From contig NZ_JALBYP010000034.1 in NCBI RefSeq assembly GCF_022678485.1, forward strand, positions 1 to 64,000: a DNA stretch of 64,000 bases, written 5' to 3'. Position 1 is the first letter of the stretch; every line of letters begins with the position of its first letter. The notes beneath the pieces were generated by a model that saw only the letters and a program-made list of their open reading frames with translations, was not told where the DNA came from and searched no databases. The translations under genes and the position numbers were made by a program. This document shows positions 44,112 through 53,143 of this stretch, in pieces. This DNA is from Aliiroseovarius sediminis (GTDB lineage: Bacteria; Pseudomonadota; Alphaproteobacteria; Rhodobacterales; Rhodobacteraceae).

Positions 44112-44954
44112 ATGCATATCGCGCCCCATGACAATCAGAATAAGCCCATCGTCGATGCCGACCACGACCTTGTGCCGTTAAACTATTTCAACATCGTCAA
44201 GCTGAAGAAAGGCGAAGTATTCGATTATACCGTGCCGGGCTATGAGACCTGCATCGTGCCAGCCACCGGCACTGTTGATGTGGATATCGACGGCGCAGCC
44301 TACCCCGCGCTTGGCAACCGGACGGTCGACGTCTGGGATGGCGAGCCCGAAGGCGTTTATGTTCCCACCGGTGCACATGCGCGCATTACCTGTATCACCG
44401 ACACAACCGAGGTTTTCATCGCCGGGGCGAAATTCGACAAGGTGTTGGAACCGTTCGACGTGCGCGGCGACGCGATTGACCTGGTCCAATACGGGTCCGA
44501 CGACACCAAGACACACCGCAAGATCAAACACATTCTAGGTGCCAATCATCACGACAAAGTCGGCCGTCTGTTGGTCAGCGAACTCTACACCGTTGGGCAA
44601 GGTGGCTGGTCGGGCTTCCCGTCGCATAAGCATGACACCGACCGCCTGCCCGATGAAACCCGCCATGACGAGACTTACAACTTCCGCTTCCGCCCCGACT
44701 ATGGCTCGGGCGTGCAGATGTTGCAGCGCGAGGATAACAAGCCGGGCGATGCCTATCACATCATGAACGGCTCGACCATTCTGATCGACAAGGGATATCA
44801 CCCCTGTGCCGTGCTGCCGGGCTATGAGATGTATTATTTCACCATCCTTGGCGGGCTATCGCAGCGGTCTTTGAAACAGTATTTCCAACCGACCCACGCC
44901 GCCCAGTTGCACACGATCCCCGGCATCATGGACATGGTGGCAAAGTTCAAATGA
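44112..44954 (+). CDS. iolB: 5-deoxy-glucuronate isomerase
   Basis: IolB converts 5-deoxy-D-glucuronate to 2-deoxy-5-keto-D-gluconate. The 280-residue bicupin has the hallmark GGWSGFPSHKHDTDR in the middle, with the metal-binding His/Glu set in HDETYNFRFRP, and the C-terminal GYHPCAVLPGYEMYYFTIL. The length is usual for IolB/KduI-type proteins. It starts at ATG 44112, 11 bases after iolC, and its stop overlaps the iolJ start (ATGA, 44951-44954). Confidence 0.95.
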   Translation: MHIAPHDNQNKPIVDADHDLVPLNYFNIVKLKKGEVFDYTVPGYETCIVPATGTVDVDIDGAAYPALGNRTVDVWDGEPEGVYVPTGAHARITCITDTTEVFIAGAKFDKVLEPFDVRGDAIDLVQYGSDDTKTHRKIKHILGANHHDKVGRLLVSELYTVGQGGWSGFPSHKHDTDRLPDETRHDETYNFRFRPDYGSGVQMLQREDNKPGDAYHIMNGSTILIDKGYHPCAVLPGYEMYYFTILGGLSQRSLKQYFQPTHAAQLHTIPGIMDMVAKFK

Positions 44955-45781
44955 CCCTTGCGACACTGTCGGACGTGCTTCAACCGGCGTTGAAGCATAA
45001 ATATGCCGTGGCCGGTCTTGTCACCTTGGGGTGGGAAGACATGCGCGCGTTTGTTGCCGCAGCCGAGGCCGAGGATGTGCCCGTGATCTTGCAAGCCGGG
45101 CCGTCGTGCCGCGAACACACGCCCTTGCCGATACTTGGCCGCATGTTTCGCCATTTGGCAGAGAACGCAAACGTGCCCGTCGTGGCCCATCTTGACCACG
45201 GATACACGTCTGAAGACTGCCGGATCGCAATTGACAGCGGCTTCACCTCGGTGATGTTCGATGGCTCGCGCAAACCATTGGCCGAGAATATCGCCCAGAC
45301 CGCCGCCATCGCCGATATGGCCCATGCCGCAGGGGTGTCATGCGAGGGTGAAATTGGGTTTGTCGGCTATGCGGGTGGCGAAGTGTCCGCCGGGACCGAC
45401 CCCGCAGAAGCGGCGCAATTTGCCCGTGATACGGGGGTGGATGCCATGGCGATCTCGGTCGGCAACGTGCATCTGCAACAAGACAAGGAAGGCGGCCTGG
45501 ACATGGACCGCATCCGGGCGATCGAGGCTGTTACGAGCGTACCATTGGTGATCCACGGTGGGTCTGGCGTCCCGGTCGCACAACGCACAGCACTTGCCCA
45601 AACCTCAAACGTCTGTAAGTTCAACATCGGCACCGAACTTCGCATGGCTTTTGGCGAAGCACTGCGTGATGCCGTCAACGCCGATCCCGCCCGGTTCGAC
45701 CGAGTGCAGATCCTGAAAGAAACTCATGATCCGGTGATGGCCGCCACCCGCCGCGTTCTTCAAGCCTTCAAAGGAGCATGA
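44951..45781 (+). CDS. iolJ: Class II aldolase, 6-phospho-5-dehydro-2-deoxy-D-gluconate type
   Basis: The 276-residue class II aldolase has Zn-ligand His residues in VAHLDHGYT and in VIHGGSGVP, plus SCEGEIGFVGY and KFNIGTELRMAF, as in fructose-bisphosphate/tagatose-bisphosphate aldolases. By context it cleaves DKGP (2-deoxy-5-keto-D-gluconate 6-phosphate) to dihydroxyacetone phosphate and malonic semialdehyde. The start overlaps the iolB stop, and iolG follows with a one-base gap. Malonic semialdehyde would next be used by IolA (methylmalonate-semialdehyde dehydrogenase), not found in this window. Confidence 0.9.
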   Translation: MTLATLSDVLQPALKHKYAVAGLVTLGWEDMRAFVAAAEAEDVPVILQAGPSCREHTPLPILGRMFRHLAENANVPVVAHLDHGYTSEDCRIAIDSGFTSVMFDGSRKPLAENIAQTAAIADMAHAAGVSCEGEIGFVGYAGGEVSAGTDPAEAAQFARDTGVDAMAISVGNVHLQQDKEGGLDMDRIRAIEAVTSVPLVIHGGSGVPVAQRTALAQTSNVCKFNIGTELRMAFGEALRDAVNADPARFDRVQILKETHDPVMAATRRVLQAFKGA

Positions 45782-45782
45782 A

Positions 45783-46772
45783 ATGCTGAGTATTGGACTT
45801 TTGGGTTGCGGGCGCATCGGCCAGGTGCACGCACGATCCATCGGCCAGATCGACGGGGCACGCGTCGTTGCGGTGGCTGATGCTTTTCCCGAGGCCGCGC
45901 AAGCATTGGCTGCACAAACCGGTGCGCAGGTCATGGACAGCCAAGCCCTGATCGACAGCGCCGAGGTTAACGCGGTCGTCATCGGCACCCCCACGGATAC
46001 GCATTACGACCTGATCCACGCCGCCGCACGCGCTGGCAAAGCCATCTTCTGCGAAAAGCCCGTCGATATGTCTGCCGACCGCATTCGCGATTGCATCAAG
46101 GTGGTCGAAGCTTCCGGCGTTCCCTTCATGACAGCCTTCAATCGCCGTTTCGACCCGAACTTCGCGAATGTTCAAGGCCGGATTGCCGCCGGTGAAATCG
46201 GCGCTGTCGAGATTGTGACCATTCAGTCGCGCGACCCCTCGCCGCCCCCGATCAGCTATATCAAAAGCTCAGGCGGTCTGTTTCGTGACATGATGATCCA
46301 CGATCTGGACATGGCTCGGTTTCTGTTGGGTGAAGAACCTATCACCGTTTATGCGGTCGGGTCGGCCTTGGTCGATCCCGAAATCGGACACGCCGGCGAT
46401 GTGGACACAGCCGCCGTGACTCTGACCACTGCCAGCGGCAAGATTTGCCAGATTTCAAACTCGCGCCGCGCGACTTATGGTTACGACCAGCGGATCGAAG
46501 TGCATGGTGCCAAAGGCATGATCCGCGCCGAAAACGTATTGGAAAACACAGTCGAGATCGCGTCAGACGCTGGCTTTCGCAAAGCCCCTGCCCAGCATTT
46601 TTTCCTTGAACGGTACGAGGCGGCCTATCGCGCCGAAATGCAGTATTTCGTGCGCTGTATTGCGGAAGATACGCCGCTACGTCCCAACATTGCCGACGGC
46701 TTGCGTGCACAACTATTGGCGGACGCCGCAGCTTCTTCGTTGGCACAGGGAACACGAATACCGTTAGACTGA
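45783..46772 (+). CDS. iolG: myo-inositol 2-dehydrogenase
   Basis: IolG/IdhA oxidises myo-inositol to scyllo-inosose with NAD+. The 329-residue product has the GLLGCGRIGQVHARSI nucleotide-binding motif, the EKP motif in FCEKPVDMSADR, the FNRRFDPNF loop and the catalytic FRDMMIHDLDMARFLLGEEP with Asp and His. The length is typical. It is the last gene of the operon that begins at iolD. It begins the pathway although it is encoded last, and the two further Gfo/Idh/MocA enzymes in this locus could act on other inositols. Confidence 0.93.
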   Translation: MLSIGLLGCGRIGQVHARSIGQIDGARVVAVADAFPEAAQALAAQTGAQVMDSQALIDSAEVNAVVIGTPTDTHYDLIHAAARAGKAIFCEKPVDMSADRIRDCIKVVEASGVPFMTAFNRRFDPNFANVQGRIAAGEIGAVEIVTIQSRDPSPPPISYIKSSGGLFRDMMIHDLDMARFLLGEEPITVYAVGSALVDPEIGHAGDVDTAAVTLTTASGKICQISNSRRATYGYDQRIEVHGAKGMIRAENVLENTVEIASDAGFRKAPAQHFFLERYEAAYRAEMQYFVRCIAEDTPLRPNIADGLRAQLLADAAASSLAQGTRIPLD

Positions 46773-46981
46773 TCTGCAGGGTCGCCGGAAGGTGCGTTTT
46801 GGCCGACAGAACGATGTTCGCGTCATCCCGTTACATTTCATCAAGCGCATAGTCGCGGTGCCAAGCTTGGGATCGAAGGTATTTAAATAAATCGTGCCGA
46901 ACCTGTCAGGCTTGTTTTGTTTATACCAACGCTCGATATCGGTAAGCCGATTTCTAGGATGCTGGAACCTGACGCCATCAC

Positions 46982-47716
46982 CTAATCCCGCCCGCACGAG
47001 AAAGCGACAAGACGAGCGGAGACAACGTTGTCTCCGACCGAACGCACAGGAAAGTCGACCCTCACCGACTGGCCCAGCCGGTCATCACGAGAGATGCTCG
47101 CCCTTTCGACCACGGCCATGTGATGCGAAAACCGATCTACGGTCGTGCGATAGGAAATCACGCCTCGACAAGCGACGAAAACAAGGTCGTTGCGATCAGG
47201 ATCGTATTCTTGGCGTAACAGTTGCACGCGCGCGCTGGCGACGCATTTTCGGATGCCGTTGTCGCCAAAAAGTGCCGGACGGCAGTCAAAATCAAGCTTA
47301 CTGACGCGAAGCCCTGCAGCCGGGGGATGAGACGGATATGGGCGCGTGGGCTCGTCATATCCGCGACGATCGTTCGCGGTGCCTGCATCCGAGCTTAAGA
47401 AACGTGTCGACACCCAGCCTTCTGCATCTAGCCCCGTGGCCCCCTGAACAAACACCTTCGCCCAAGAGCCTTCACGAACAAGAATACTGACAGACGTACC
47501 AGCTGGCAGCGTACGTAGTATGGCAGCGCCTGTACCGGGGCCCGCGCGCATATTAAGTGCTTGAGCGTCAACATAGGCATAGGTGCCAACCTCCTGTGCG
47601 CTTGCGGCGGTGACGCCAAAAGACAGGCACGCCTGAATGGCAAGCATCACGGCGAAGATAGGTATAGCGGCTAGAACGCGTGCTGTCCTAGTTGCCTTCT
47701 TGTCTATCTGATTCAT
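46982..47716 (-). CDS. Secreted SH3-domain protein
   Basis: The 244-residue protein has a long signal peptide (about 1-41, ASAQ) and a bacterial SH3 domain at about residues 45-105 (YVDAQALNMRAGPGTGAAILRTLPAGTSVSILVREGSWAKVFV ... GWVSTRFL). A C-terminal half of about 125 residues with several cysteines (FDCRPALF, RKCVASA, VACRG, FSCGRD) has no family I recognise. Bacterial SH3 domains commonly bind peptidoglycan or metals. Base composition is slightly less GC-biased than its neighbours. It appears monocistronic. Confidence 0.82.
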   Translation of the reverse strand: MNQIDKKATRTARVLAAIPIFAVMLAIQACLSFGVTAASAQEVGTYAYVDAQALNMRAGPGTGAAILRTLPAGTSVSILVREGSWAKVFVQGATGLDAEGWVSTRFLSSDAGTANDRRGYDEPTRPYPSHPPAAGLRVSKLDFDCRPALFGDNGIRKCVASARVQLLRQEYDPDRNDLVFVACRGVISYRTTVDRFSHHMAVVERASISRDDRLGQSVRVDFPVRSVGDNVVSARLVAFSCGRD

Positions 47717-48291
47717 TTTGCACCTATCCTCTCTTGAAAAACAAATTGTATATCATGCGGATCTGTTCATGCACACTCGGCCAATTGCCCCTTATCGACC
47801 CGTTTACAGACGTGCGAAAAGTCGGGTTCGGCGGGCGGGCGACGTGCGCTTACACAGGTGCCGGGGCTGGATCACATGGCGGGTCCGCGTCAAGTTCATG
47901 GACGGCCTTCTTGACCGCTCACCGATGTCTCGGATGTTGCACTTCTGTTTGCGGGTTGCGCGGCGGATGTCTTTGACAACCTTCTCGCCGTGGCTCTGTT
48001 TAGTTCCGGGTTTCGGTCTCTTCTTCACTCCTTGGTGGTTCCGATACGCCAGAAACACTCTCTTATTAAATCGCCCTAAACCCTCCCATAGGCGCTGACG
48101 CCAGACTCAATGCTGAGAAGCGTGTCGTCTATTAGACCTCAGGGCAGCGAAGCCATTATTTTTAAATAAAAATGGAGGTGTAAGCCACCTCTCCCGTCAA
48201 GAGGCTTAACTCATGACGGGATTCGCACACGCTATTGCTTGCTTTTGAGAAGACTATTCCTGTTTCAAGCCTCTGACACAAACGCCCTGAC
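47717..48291. other. Gene-poor region downstream of the nrdJ gene
   Basis: These 575 bases have no convincing gene. Basic short frames occur on both strands (for example a plus-strand TTG-start frame 47718-48098 and a minus GTG-start frame 47804-48058), but neither has a clear ribosome-binding site or family. Hairpins lie at 48175-48191 (GAGGTG/CACCTC) and 48193-48220 (CCCGTCA/TGACGGG), together with an AT-rich near-palindrome at 48153-48175. They may form the 3' end of the nrdJ transcript. Confidence 0.45.
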
Positions 48292-50547
48292 CTAGCCACA
48301 CTTCGAATGTCCACAGGACGCGCAGGTCATGCAACCTTCGATCATGCGCATGTCATATTGGCCGCAGCTCGGGCAGGCAGGGCCGCGGGGGGCGTTGCCA
48401 AGGTTGATGACCTCGGCCTGTGGGTCGGTTTTCAAGCCCATGCCCTCGCCTTCCAGAAAGCCCGTGGCGACCATGTGTCGTTCAATCACACCGCCAATGG
48501 CCGCAAGGATCGACGGGATGTATTTCCCCTCCATCCATGCCCCACCGCGCGGGTCGAACACCGCTTTCAGCTCTTCGACCACAAAGCTAACGTCCCCCCC
48601 GCGACGGAACACCGCCGATATCATGCGGGTCAGCGCGACTGTCCAGGCGAAGTGCTCCATGTTCTTGGAGTTGATGAACACCTCAAACGGGCGGCGATGG
48701 CCGTTCAGGACCAGATCGTTCACGGTGATATAGATCGCGTGTTCGCTATCGGGCCATTTGACCTTGTAGGTATGGCCTTCCAGCGATTGCGGGCGATCCA
48801 AGGGTTCCGAGATATAGACGACATCCGCGCCGGTATCAGCCTCGGGTGCTTTTTCGCTTTCCTCAGAGACGGACAGCACGGACCCTGTCACCTCGTTGGG
48901 GCGATAGGTCGTGCAGCCTTTGCAGCCGCTGTCCCAAGCTTCCATGTAGACGTCTTTGAACGCGTCGAAGCTGATATCTTCAGGGCAGTTAATGGTCTTT
49001 GAAATCGAGCTGTCGATCCATTTCTGGGCGGCGGCCTGCATTTTTACATGCGCGAGAGGCTCCAGCGTCTGGGCGTTCACGAAATAGTCGGGCAGTTCTT
49101 TGTCACCGAACTTGTCGCGCCACATCTGGACGGCGTAATCCACCACCTCTTCTTCCGTCCGCGAGCCGTCCTTTTGCAGCACTTTGCGGGTGTAGGCATA
49201 GGCAAAGACCGGCTCGATCCCGGACGACACATTGCCGGCATAGAGGCTGATCGTACCAGTGGGCGCGATCGAGGTCAAAAGCGCGTTACGGATGCCGTGT
49301 TCGCGGATCGCATCGCGCACGTCGTCATCCATATGGGTCAGCGAGCCGGATGCCAGATATTTGTCGGCGTCAAACAGCGGGAACGGACCCTTCTCTTTCG
49401 CCAGATCCACGGACGCCAAATAAGACGCACGCGCAATCTGCTTCATCCATGCTTCGGTCTGGGCTGCAGCCTCGTCCGAGCCGTAGCGCAGCCCCAGCAT
49501 CAGCAGTGCGTCGGCAAGGCCCGTGACACCAAGACCGATCCGGCGCTTGGCTTGTGCTTCCTGACGCTGCGCCTCAAGCGGGAAGCGGCTGGCGTCCACC
49601 ACGTTGTCCATCATGCGCACGGCGGTGGCGACCAATTCGGTCAGCGCGTCGCCATCCAGATGGGCGCCATCCTCGAACGGATCCGCAACCAGACGCGCAA
49701 GGTTGATCGAGCCGAGAAGGCAAGCGCCATAGGGCGGCAGGGGTTGTTCACCGCAGGGGTTGGTGGCGGCAATTGTCTCGCAATAGGCGAGGTTGTTCAT
49801 CTGGTTGATGCGGTCGATGAAGATCACGCCCGGCTCGGCGTAATCATAGGTCGCCTTCATGATCTTGTTCCAAAGATCACGCGCCTCGATGGTGTGGTAA
49901 ATGGTGTCTTCGAATTTCAGATCCCAGCTTGCGTCGTCTTTTACGGCCTGCATGAAGTCATCCGTGACCAGCACCGACATATTGAACATACGCAGGCGTG
50001 CGGCGTCGGATTTCGCAGTGATGAAGTCCTCAATGTCCGGGTGATCACAGCGCATCGTCGCCATCATCGCGCCGCGACGCGAGCCTGCCGACATGATCGT
50101 GCGGCACATTGCGTCCCACACATCCATAAATGATAGCGGGCCAGAGGCATCCGCCGCCACGCCCTTCACATCCGCGCCCCGTGGGCGGATGGTCGAGAAG
50201 TCATAGCCGATCCCCCCACCCTGCTGCATGGTCAGCGCGGCTTCTTTCAGCATATCGAAAATGCCACCCATGCTGTCGGGGATCGTGCCCATGACAAAGC
50301 AGTTGAACAGCGTCACAGACCGGCCCGTGCCTGCGCCCGCCGTGATCCGGCCAGCGGGCAGGAACTTGAAATCCTCCAGCGCGCCATAGAACGCGTCTTC
50401 TTGGGCTGGTTCTGCCTCGGACAGCGCGCGCGCGATGCGGCGCCACGTATCCTCGACCGTCTTGTCTTCGGGCGTTCCCTCGGCCGTTTTAAGGCGGTAT
50501 TTCATGTCCCAGATTTGTTCGGCGATGGGGGCAGCAAAGCGGCTCAT
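48292..50547 (-). CDS. nrdJ: Adenosylcobalamin-dependent ribonucleotide reductase (class II)
   Basis: NrdJ reduces ribonucleotides to deoxyribonucleotides using B12 rather than an oxygen-made radical, so it works with or without oxygen. The 751-residue product has the class II fold with GRSVTLFNCFVMG, QQGGGIGYDFSTIRPRG, SMGG and ATNPCGEQPLPPYGACLLGSINLARL (the NPCGE active-site motif). A C-terminal cysteine-rich redox/zinc tail (CPSCGQYDMRMIEGCMTCASCGHSKCG) follows. The length is typical. The gene is divergent from the DUF1489 gene with 125 bases between, too little for a complete cobalamin riboswitch, and I see none. Confidence 0.95.
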   Translation of the reverse strand: MSRFAAPIAEQIWDMKYRLKTAEGTPEDKTVEDTWRRIARALSEAEPAQEDAFYGALEDFKFLPAGRITAGAGTGRSVTLFNCFVMGTIPDSMGGIFDMLKEAALTMQQGGGIGYDFSTIRPRGADVKGVAADASGPLSFMDVWDAMCRTIMSAGSRRGAMMATMRCDHPDIEDFITAKSDAARLRMFNMSVLVTDDFMQAVKDDASWDLKFEDTIYHTIEARDLWNKIMKATYDYAEPGVIFIDRINQMNNLAYCETIAATNPCGEQPLPPYGACLLGSINLARLVADPFEDGAHLDGDALTELVATAVRMMDNVVDASRFPLEAQRQEAQAKRRIGLGVTGLADALLMLGLRYGSDEAAAQTEAWMKQIARASYLASVDLAKEKGPFPLFDADKYLASGSLTHMDDDVRDAIREHGIRNALLTSIAPTGTISLYAGNVSSGIEPVFAYAYTRKVLQKDGSRTEEEVVDYAVQMWRDKFGDKELPDYFVNAQTLEPLAHVKMQAAAQKWIDSSISKTINCPEDISFDAFKDVYMEAWDSGCKGCTTYRPNEVTGSVLSVSEESEKAPEADTGADVVYISEPLDRPQSLEGHTYKVKWPDSEHAIYITVNDLVLNGHRRPFEVFINSKNMEHFAWTVALTRMISAVFRRGGDVSFVVEELKAVFDPRGGAWMEGKYIPSILAAIGGVIERHMVATGFLEGEGMGLKTDPQAEVINLGNAPRGPACPSCGQYDMRMIEGCMTCASCGHSKCG

Positions 50548-50672
50548 GCAAGCGATTCCTATGCGTGTTGGAAGGCCCTCCAGATTAAGTGATCAGGCCG
50601 GGCAAGGTCAATTGCCAAAGGATGAGATTCGGCGTAAAGTGGCAAGTCAAACACAATATCTGGGGTGGCGTC

Positions 50673-51107
50673 GTGGCCAGCACCATAAATCTGGTAAAAC
50701 TCTGCGTGGGCGCAGAGAAGGTGGAAGACCTTGAAACCTGGCAGGCTTCGCGTATGGCGCAGAGCGGTCAGGCCAACCCCCGACACATCACGCGCATGTG
50801 GCCCAAACGTGCGGATGAACTTTTGTCAGACGGATCGCTTTACTGGGTTTTCAAAGGCTTCGTGCTTGCGCGCCAACGCGTGATCCGGCTGGATGAGGTG
50901 ATCGGTGACGACGGCATCCGCCGCTGTGGCATTGTACTGGATCCGCAGATCATCCGCACTGAAGCCCAGCCGCGCCGCGCTTTTCAAGGGTGGCGCTATC
51001 TGACACCTCAGGATGCGCCGCGCGATCTGTCCGCAGACGGTACTGACAACGACACGGTCCTGCCCAGCGATTTGGCCGCCGCACTGGCCGATATCGGCAT
51101 CCGCTAG
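50673..51107 (+). CDS. DUF1489 family protein
   Basis: The 144-residue protein matches DUF1489, a family of alphaproteobacterial proteins of unknown function. Supporting features are the N-terminal INLVKLCVGAEKVEDLETWQ, then RMWPKRADELL, WVFKGFVLARQRVIRLDEV, and CGIVLDPQIIRTEAQPRRAFQGWRYL. The likely start is GTG 50673; an upstream ATG at 50622 extends it by 17 residues that are not family-like. It lies on the plus strand between nrdJ and a class IV aminotransferase. Nothing here suggests a function. Confidence 0.85.
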   Translation: MASTINLVKLCVGAEKVEDLETWQASRMAQSGQANPRHITRMWPKRADELLSDGSLYWVFKGFVLARQRVIRLDEVIGDDGIRRCGIVLDPQIIRTEAQPRRAFQGWRYLTPQDAPRDLSADGTDNDTVLPSDLAAALADIGIR

Positions 51108-51194
51108 CTTCTGCCTTACGCGGGACGACATGCCCCGGGTCTGGACACCGGTCTTTTGCCTGATACTGTCTGCGTGAAATTAAAGGAGGGTCCG

Positions 51195-52058
51195 ATGGCG
51201 ACCGGCACCAACATCCGCACCTATTTCAACGGCACATGGCACGACGGCGACATCTACACCATGCGCGCGGCGGACCATGGAACGTGGCTCGGCACGACTG
51301 TTTTTGACGGCGCGCGCTTTTTCGAAGGCATCCACCCGGATCTTGAACCGCATTGCGCGCGGGTGAACCGATCAGCCGAAGCCCTGATGATCACGCCGAC
51401 CGTCGCCACCGCTGATATGGTCGAGATCGTCAAGGAAGGGCTGGCCGCCTATCCCAAGGGCGCGGCTGTTTACATCCGGCCGATGTATTGGGCGCTGGAA
51501 GGGGGCGATCTGGGGATCGTCCCAAAAGCGCGTGCCACGGGCTTCGCCGTCTCGCTTGAGGAAATCCCGATGGCGCTGAAGACGGCCTCGACCACCCTGA
51601 CGACCACCCGCTTTCGCCGTCCGGTGATGGAGGATGCCGTGGTCGACGCCAAGGCCGGGTGCCTTTATCCCAACAACGCCCGCATGTTGGCCGAAGCCCG
51701 CGCCAAGGGTTTTGGTAACGCGCTGGTCGCGGATGCGCTCGGGAACGTGGCGGAAACGTCCTCGGCCAACGTGTTCATGGTGCGCGACGGCGAAGTGTTT
51801 ACGCCCATTCCCAACGGCTGCTTTCTGGCTGGCATCACTCGCGCCCGCCACATCGCCAACATGCGCGCCGACGGGATCAAGGTGCATGAAACGGTGCTAA
51901 GCTTCGATGACTTCCATAAGGCGAACGAGGTTTTCCTGTCCGGTAACATGATGAAGGTCACGCCGGTCAGCGAATTTGATGGCACGATGTATGACTCCGG
52001 CCCCCTCACCCGCCGCGTGCGCGAACTTTACTGGGACTGGGCGCACTCCGATGCGTGA
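51195..52058 (+). CDS. PLP-dependent class IV aminotransferase (branched-chain type)
   Basis: The 287-residue protein is a fold-type IV aminotransferase (BCAT/D-amino-acid transaminase group), with YNG-like FNGTWHDG, GTTVFDGARFFEG, the PLP lysine in EDAVVDAKAGCLYPNNARML (Lys at about 159), and GNVAETSSANVF followed by FLAGITRARHI. It probably transaminates a branched-chain or related amino acid; it is shorter than ilvE-type proteins I expect to carry the main pathway role, so another substrate is possible. ATG 51195 has AAAGGAGG upstream. The stop overlaps the next gene start by eight bases. Confidence 0.88.
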   Translation: MATGTNIRTYFNGTWHDGDIYTMRAADHGTWLGTTVFDGARFFEGIHPDLEPHCARVNRSAEALMITPTVATADMVEIVKEGLAAYPKGAAVYIRPMYWALEGGDLGIVPKARATGFAVSLEEIPMALKTASTTLTTTRFRRPVMEDAVVDAKAGCLYPNNARMLAEARAKGFGNALVADALGNVAETSSANVFMVRDGEVFTPIPNGCFLAGITRARHIANMRADGIKVHETVLSFDDFHKANEVFLSGNMMKVTPVSEFDGTMYDSGPLTRRVRELYWDWAHSDA

Positions 52059-53085
52059 GCCGCTGCGCACGGTTCTGACGCTGTGTGTCGGGTCCGTGGG
52101 CGCGGCGGTTGCGTGGGCGATCAACATGCCGATGGGGTTTCTGGTCGGCCCTGCATTGGTCGTCGCCCTTGCAAGCCTGCGTGGAATGCAGACCGACATT
52201 GCGCCGCCCCTGCGCAACGTGATCTTCATTCTGGTAGGGATCACGGTAGGGTCGATGGTGACGCCCACCAGCCTTGCCGCCGTGTTGCGCTGGCCCATCG
52301 CCTTTGCGCTGCTGGCAGTGCTGACACTGGCCACTCCTTTTATCGGGCGCTGGGTGCTGACCCGATTTATGAAATTCGATAGGGATGAAGCCTTCCTGTC
52401 TGCCGCTCCCGGTCATTTGGGTCTGGTCGTGTCACTATCCGACAGTCTGGGTATCTCGGTGGCGCGGCCCGCAATCCTTGCCTCGTTCCGTGTGCTGGCG
52501 CTCAGCCTTTTTGTGCCGCTGGCCGCGCGGCTGTCGGGGATCGAACTTGGCCCCGGCCTGCCCGTTGGCCGCGCCACCGCCCCGTGGCTGATGATCGGGC
52601 TGGAACTTGCCGTGGCGCTGACGCTGGCACCCCTGATGATGCGTATGCGTTTGCCCGCCCCCGTGCTGTTGTCTGCGATGATCGCTGCGGCGTCGTTTCA
52701 TCTGACAGGCGTCGTTGACGGCAATCTGCCCCCTTGGGTCAGCCAGGTCGTCCTGATCATGATGGGAAGCCTGATCGGCACGCGATTTTCCGGTCTCACA
52801 TGGCGCGATCTGACCCATAACTTGGCGGCAGGTGCTGCGGTGGTCGGGTTGACAACGCTGTTGGCAGCCGTGGTCGCGGTGCTGGCGGCCCATCTGTCCG
52901 GTCTACCTGTTCTGGATTTGCTGGTTGGCTTCGCCCCCGGCGGGTTAGAGACCATGATCATCGTCGGCGTCGCTATGGGCGCGGACCCCAGTTTCGTCGC
53001 CGCCGCGCATGTTGGTCGACTGGTACTTCTGGCGGTCCTGATCACCGCTTATGCCACCCGCATCGCCCGTGGCGCGGTGCGTTGA
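52051..53085 (+). CDS. AbrB-family membrane protein (duplicated domain)
   Basis: The 344-residue protein has about ten membrane segments and matches the AbrB/AbrB_dup family: two repeats each with PxGxLxGPxLxxAL-like elements (MPMGFLVGPALVVAL near 25) and a second half with LVGFAPGGLETMIIVGVAMGADPSFVAAAHVGRL. The family is named after E. coli AbrB, a putative regulator of aidB, but its members look like transporters of unknown substrate. It starts inside the end of the aminotransferase gene (8-base overlap), so the two are translationally coupled. Confidence 0.88.
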   Translation: MREPLRTVLTLCVGSVGAAVAWAINMPMGFLVGPALVVALASLRGMQTDIAPPLRNVIFILVGITVGSMVTPTSLAAVLRWPIAFALLAVLTLATPFIGRWVLTRFMKFDRDEAFLSAAPGHLGLVVSLSDSLGISVARPAILASFRVLALSLFVPLAARLSGIELGPGLPVGRATAPWLMIGLELAVALTLAPLMMRMRLPAPVLLSAMIAAASFHLTGVVDGNLPPWVSQVVLIMMGSLIGTRFSGLTWRDLTHNLAAGAAVVGLTTLLAAVVAVLAAHLSGLPVLDLLVGFAPGGLETMIIVGVAMGADPSFVAAAHVGRLVLLAVLITAYATRIARGAVR

Positions 53086-53143
53086 AAACCGTGGACAGCC
53101 CATCACCCCTCGGGCAGACTGGCCGCGTTTCTGGAGGTCTAAC

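Noticed and set aside
46764-46997. 77-codon minus-strand frame after iolG
   Set aside because: It overlaps the iolG end and the SH3 gene end, lacks a ribosome-binding site and has no recognisable family. A fragment (DIERWYKQNKPDRFGTIYL) looks protein-like, but this is weak.
49048-50133. 361-codon plus-strand frame
   Set aside because: It is antisense to nrdJ, which is unmistakable from the NPCGE motif and the cysteine-rich tail.
50548-50672. Possible cobalamin riboswitch before nrdJ
   Set aside because: The divergent gap is only about 125 bases and shows no B12-box-like sequence. A full riboswitch would need about 200 bases.
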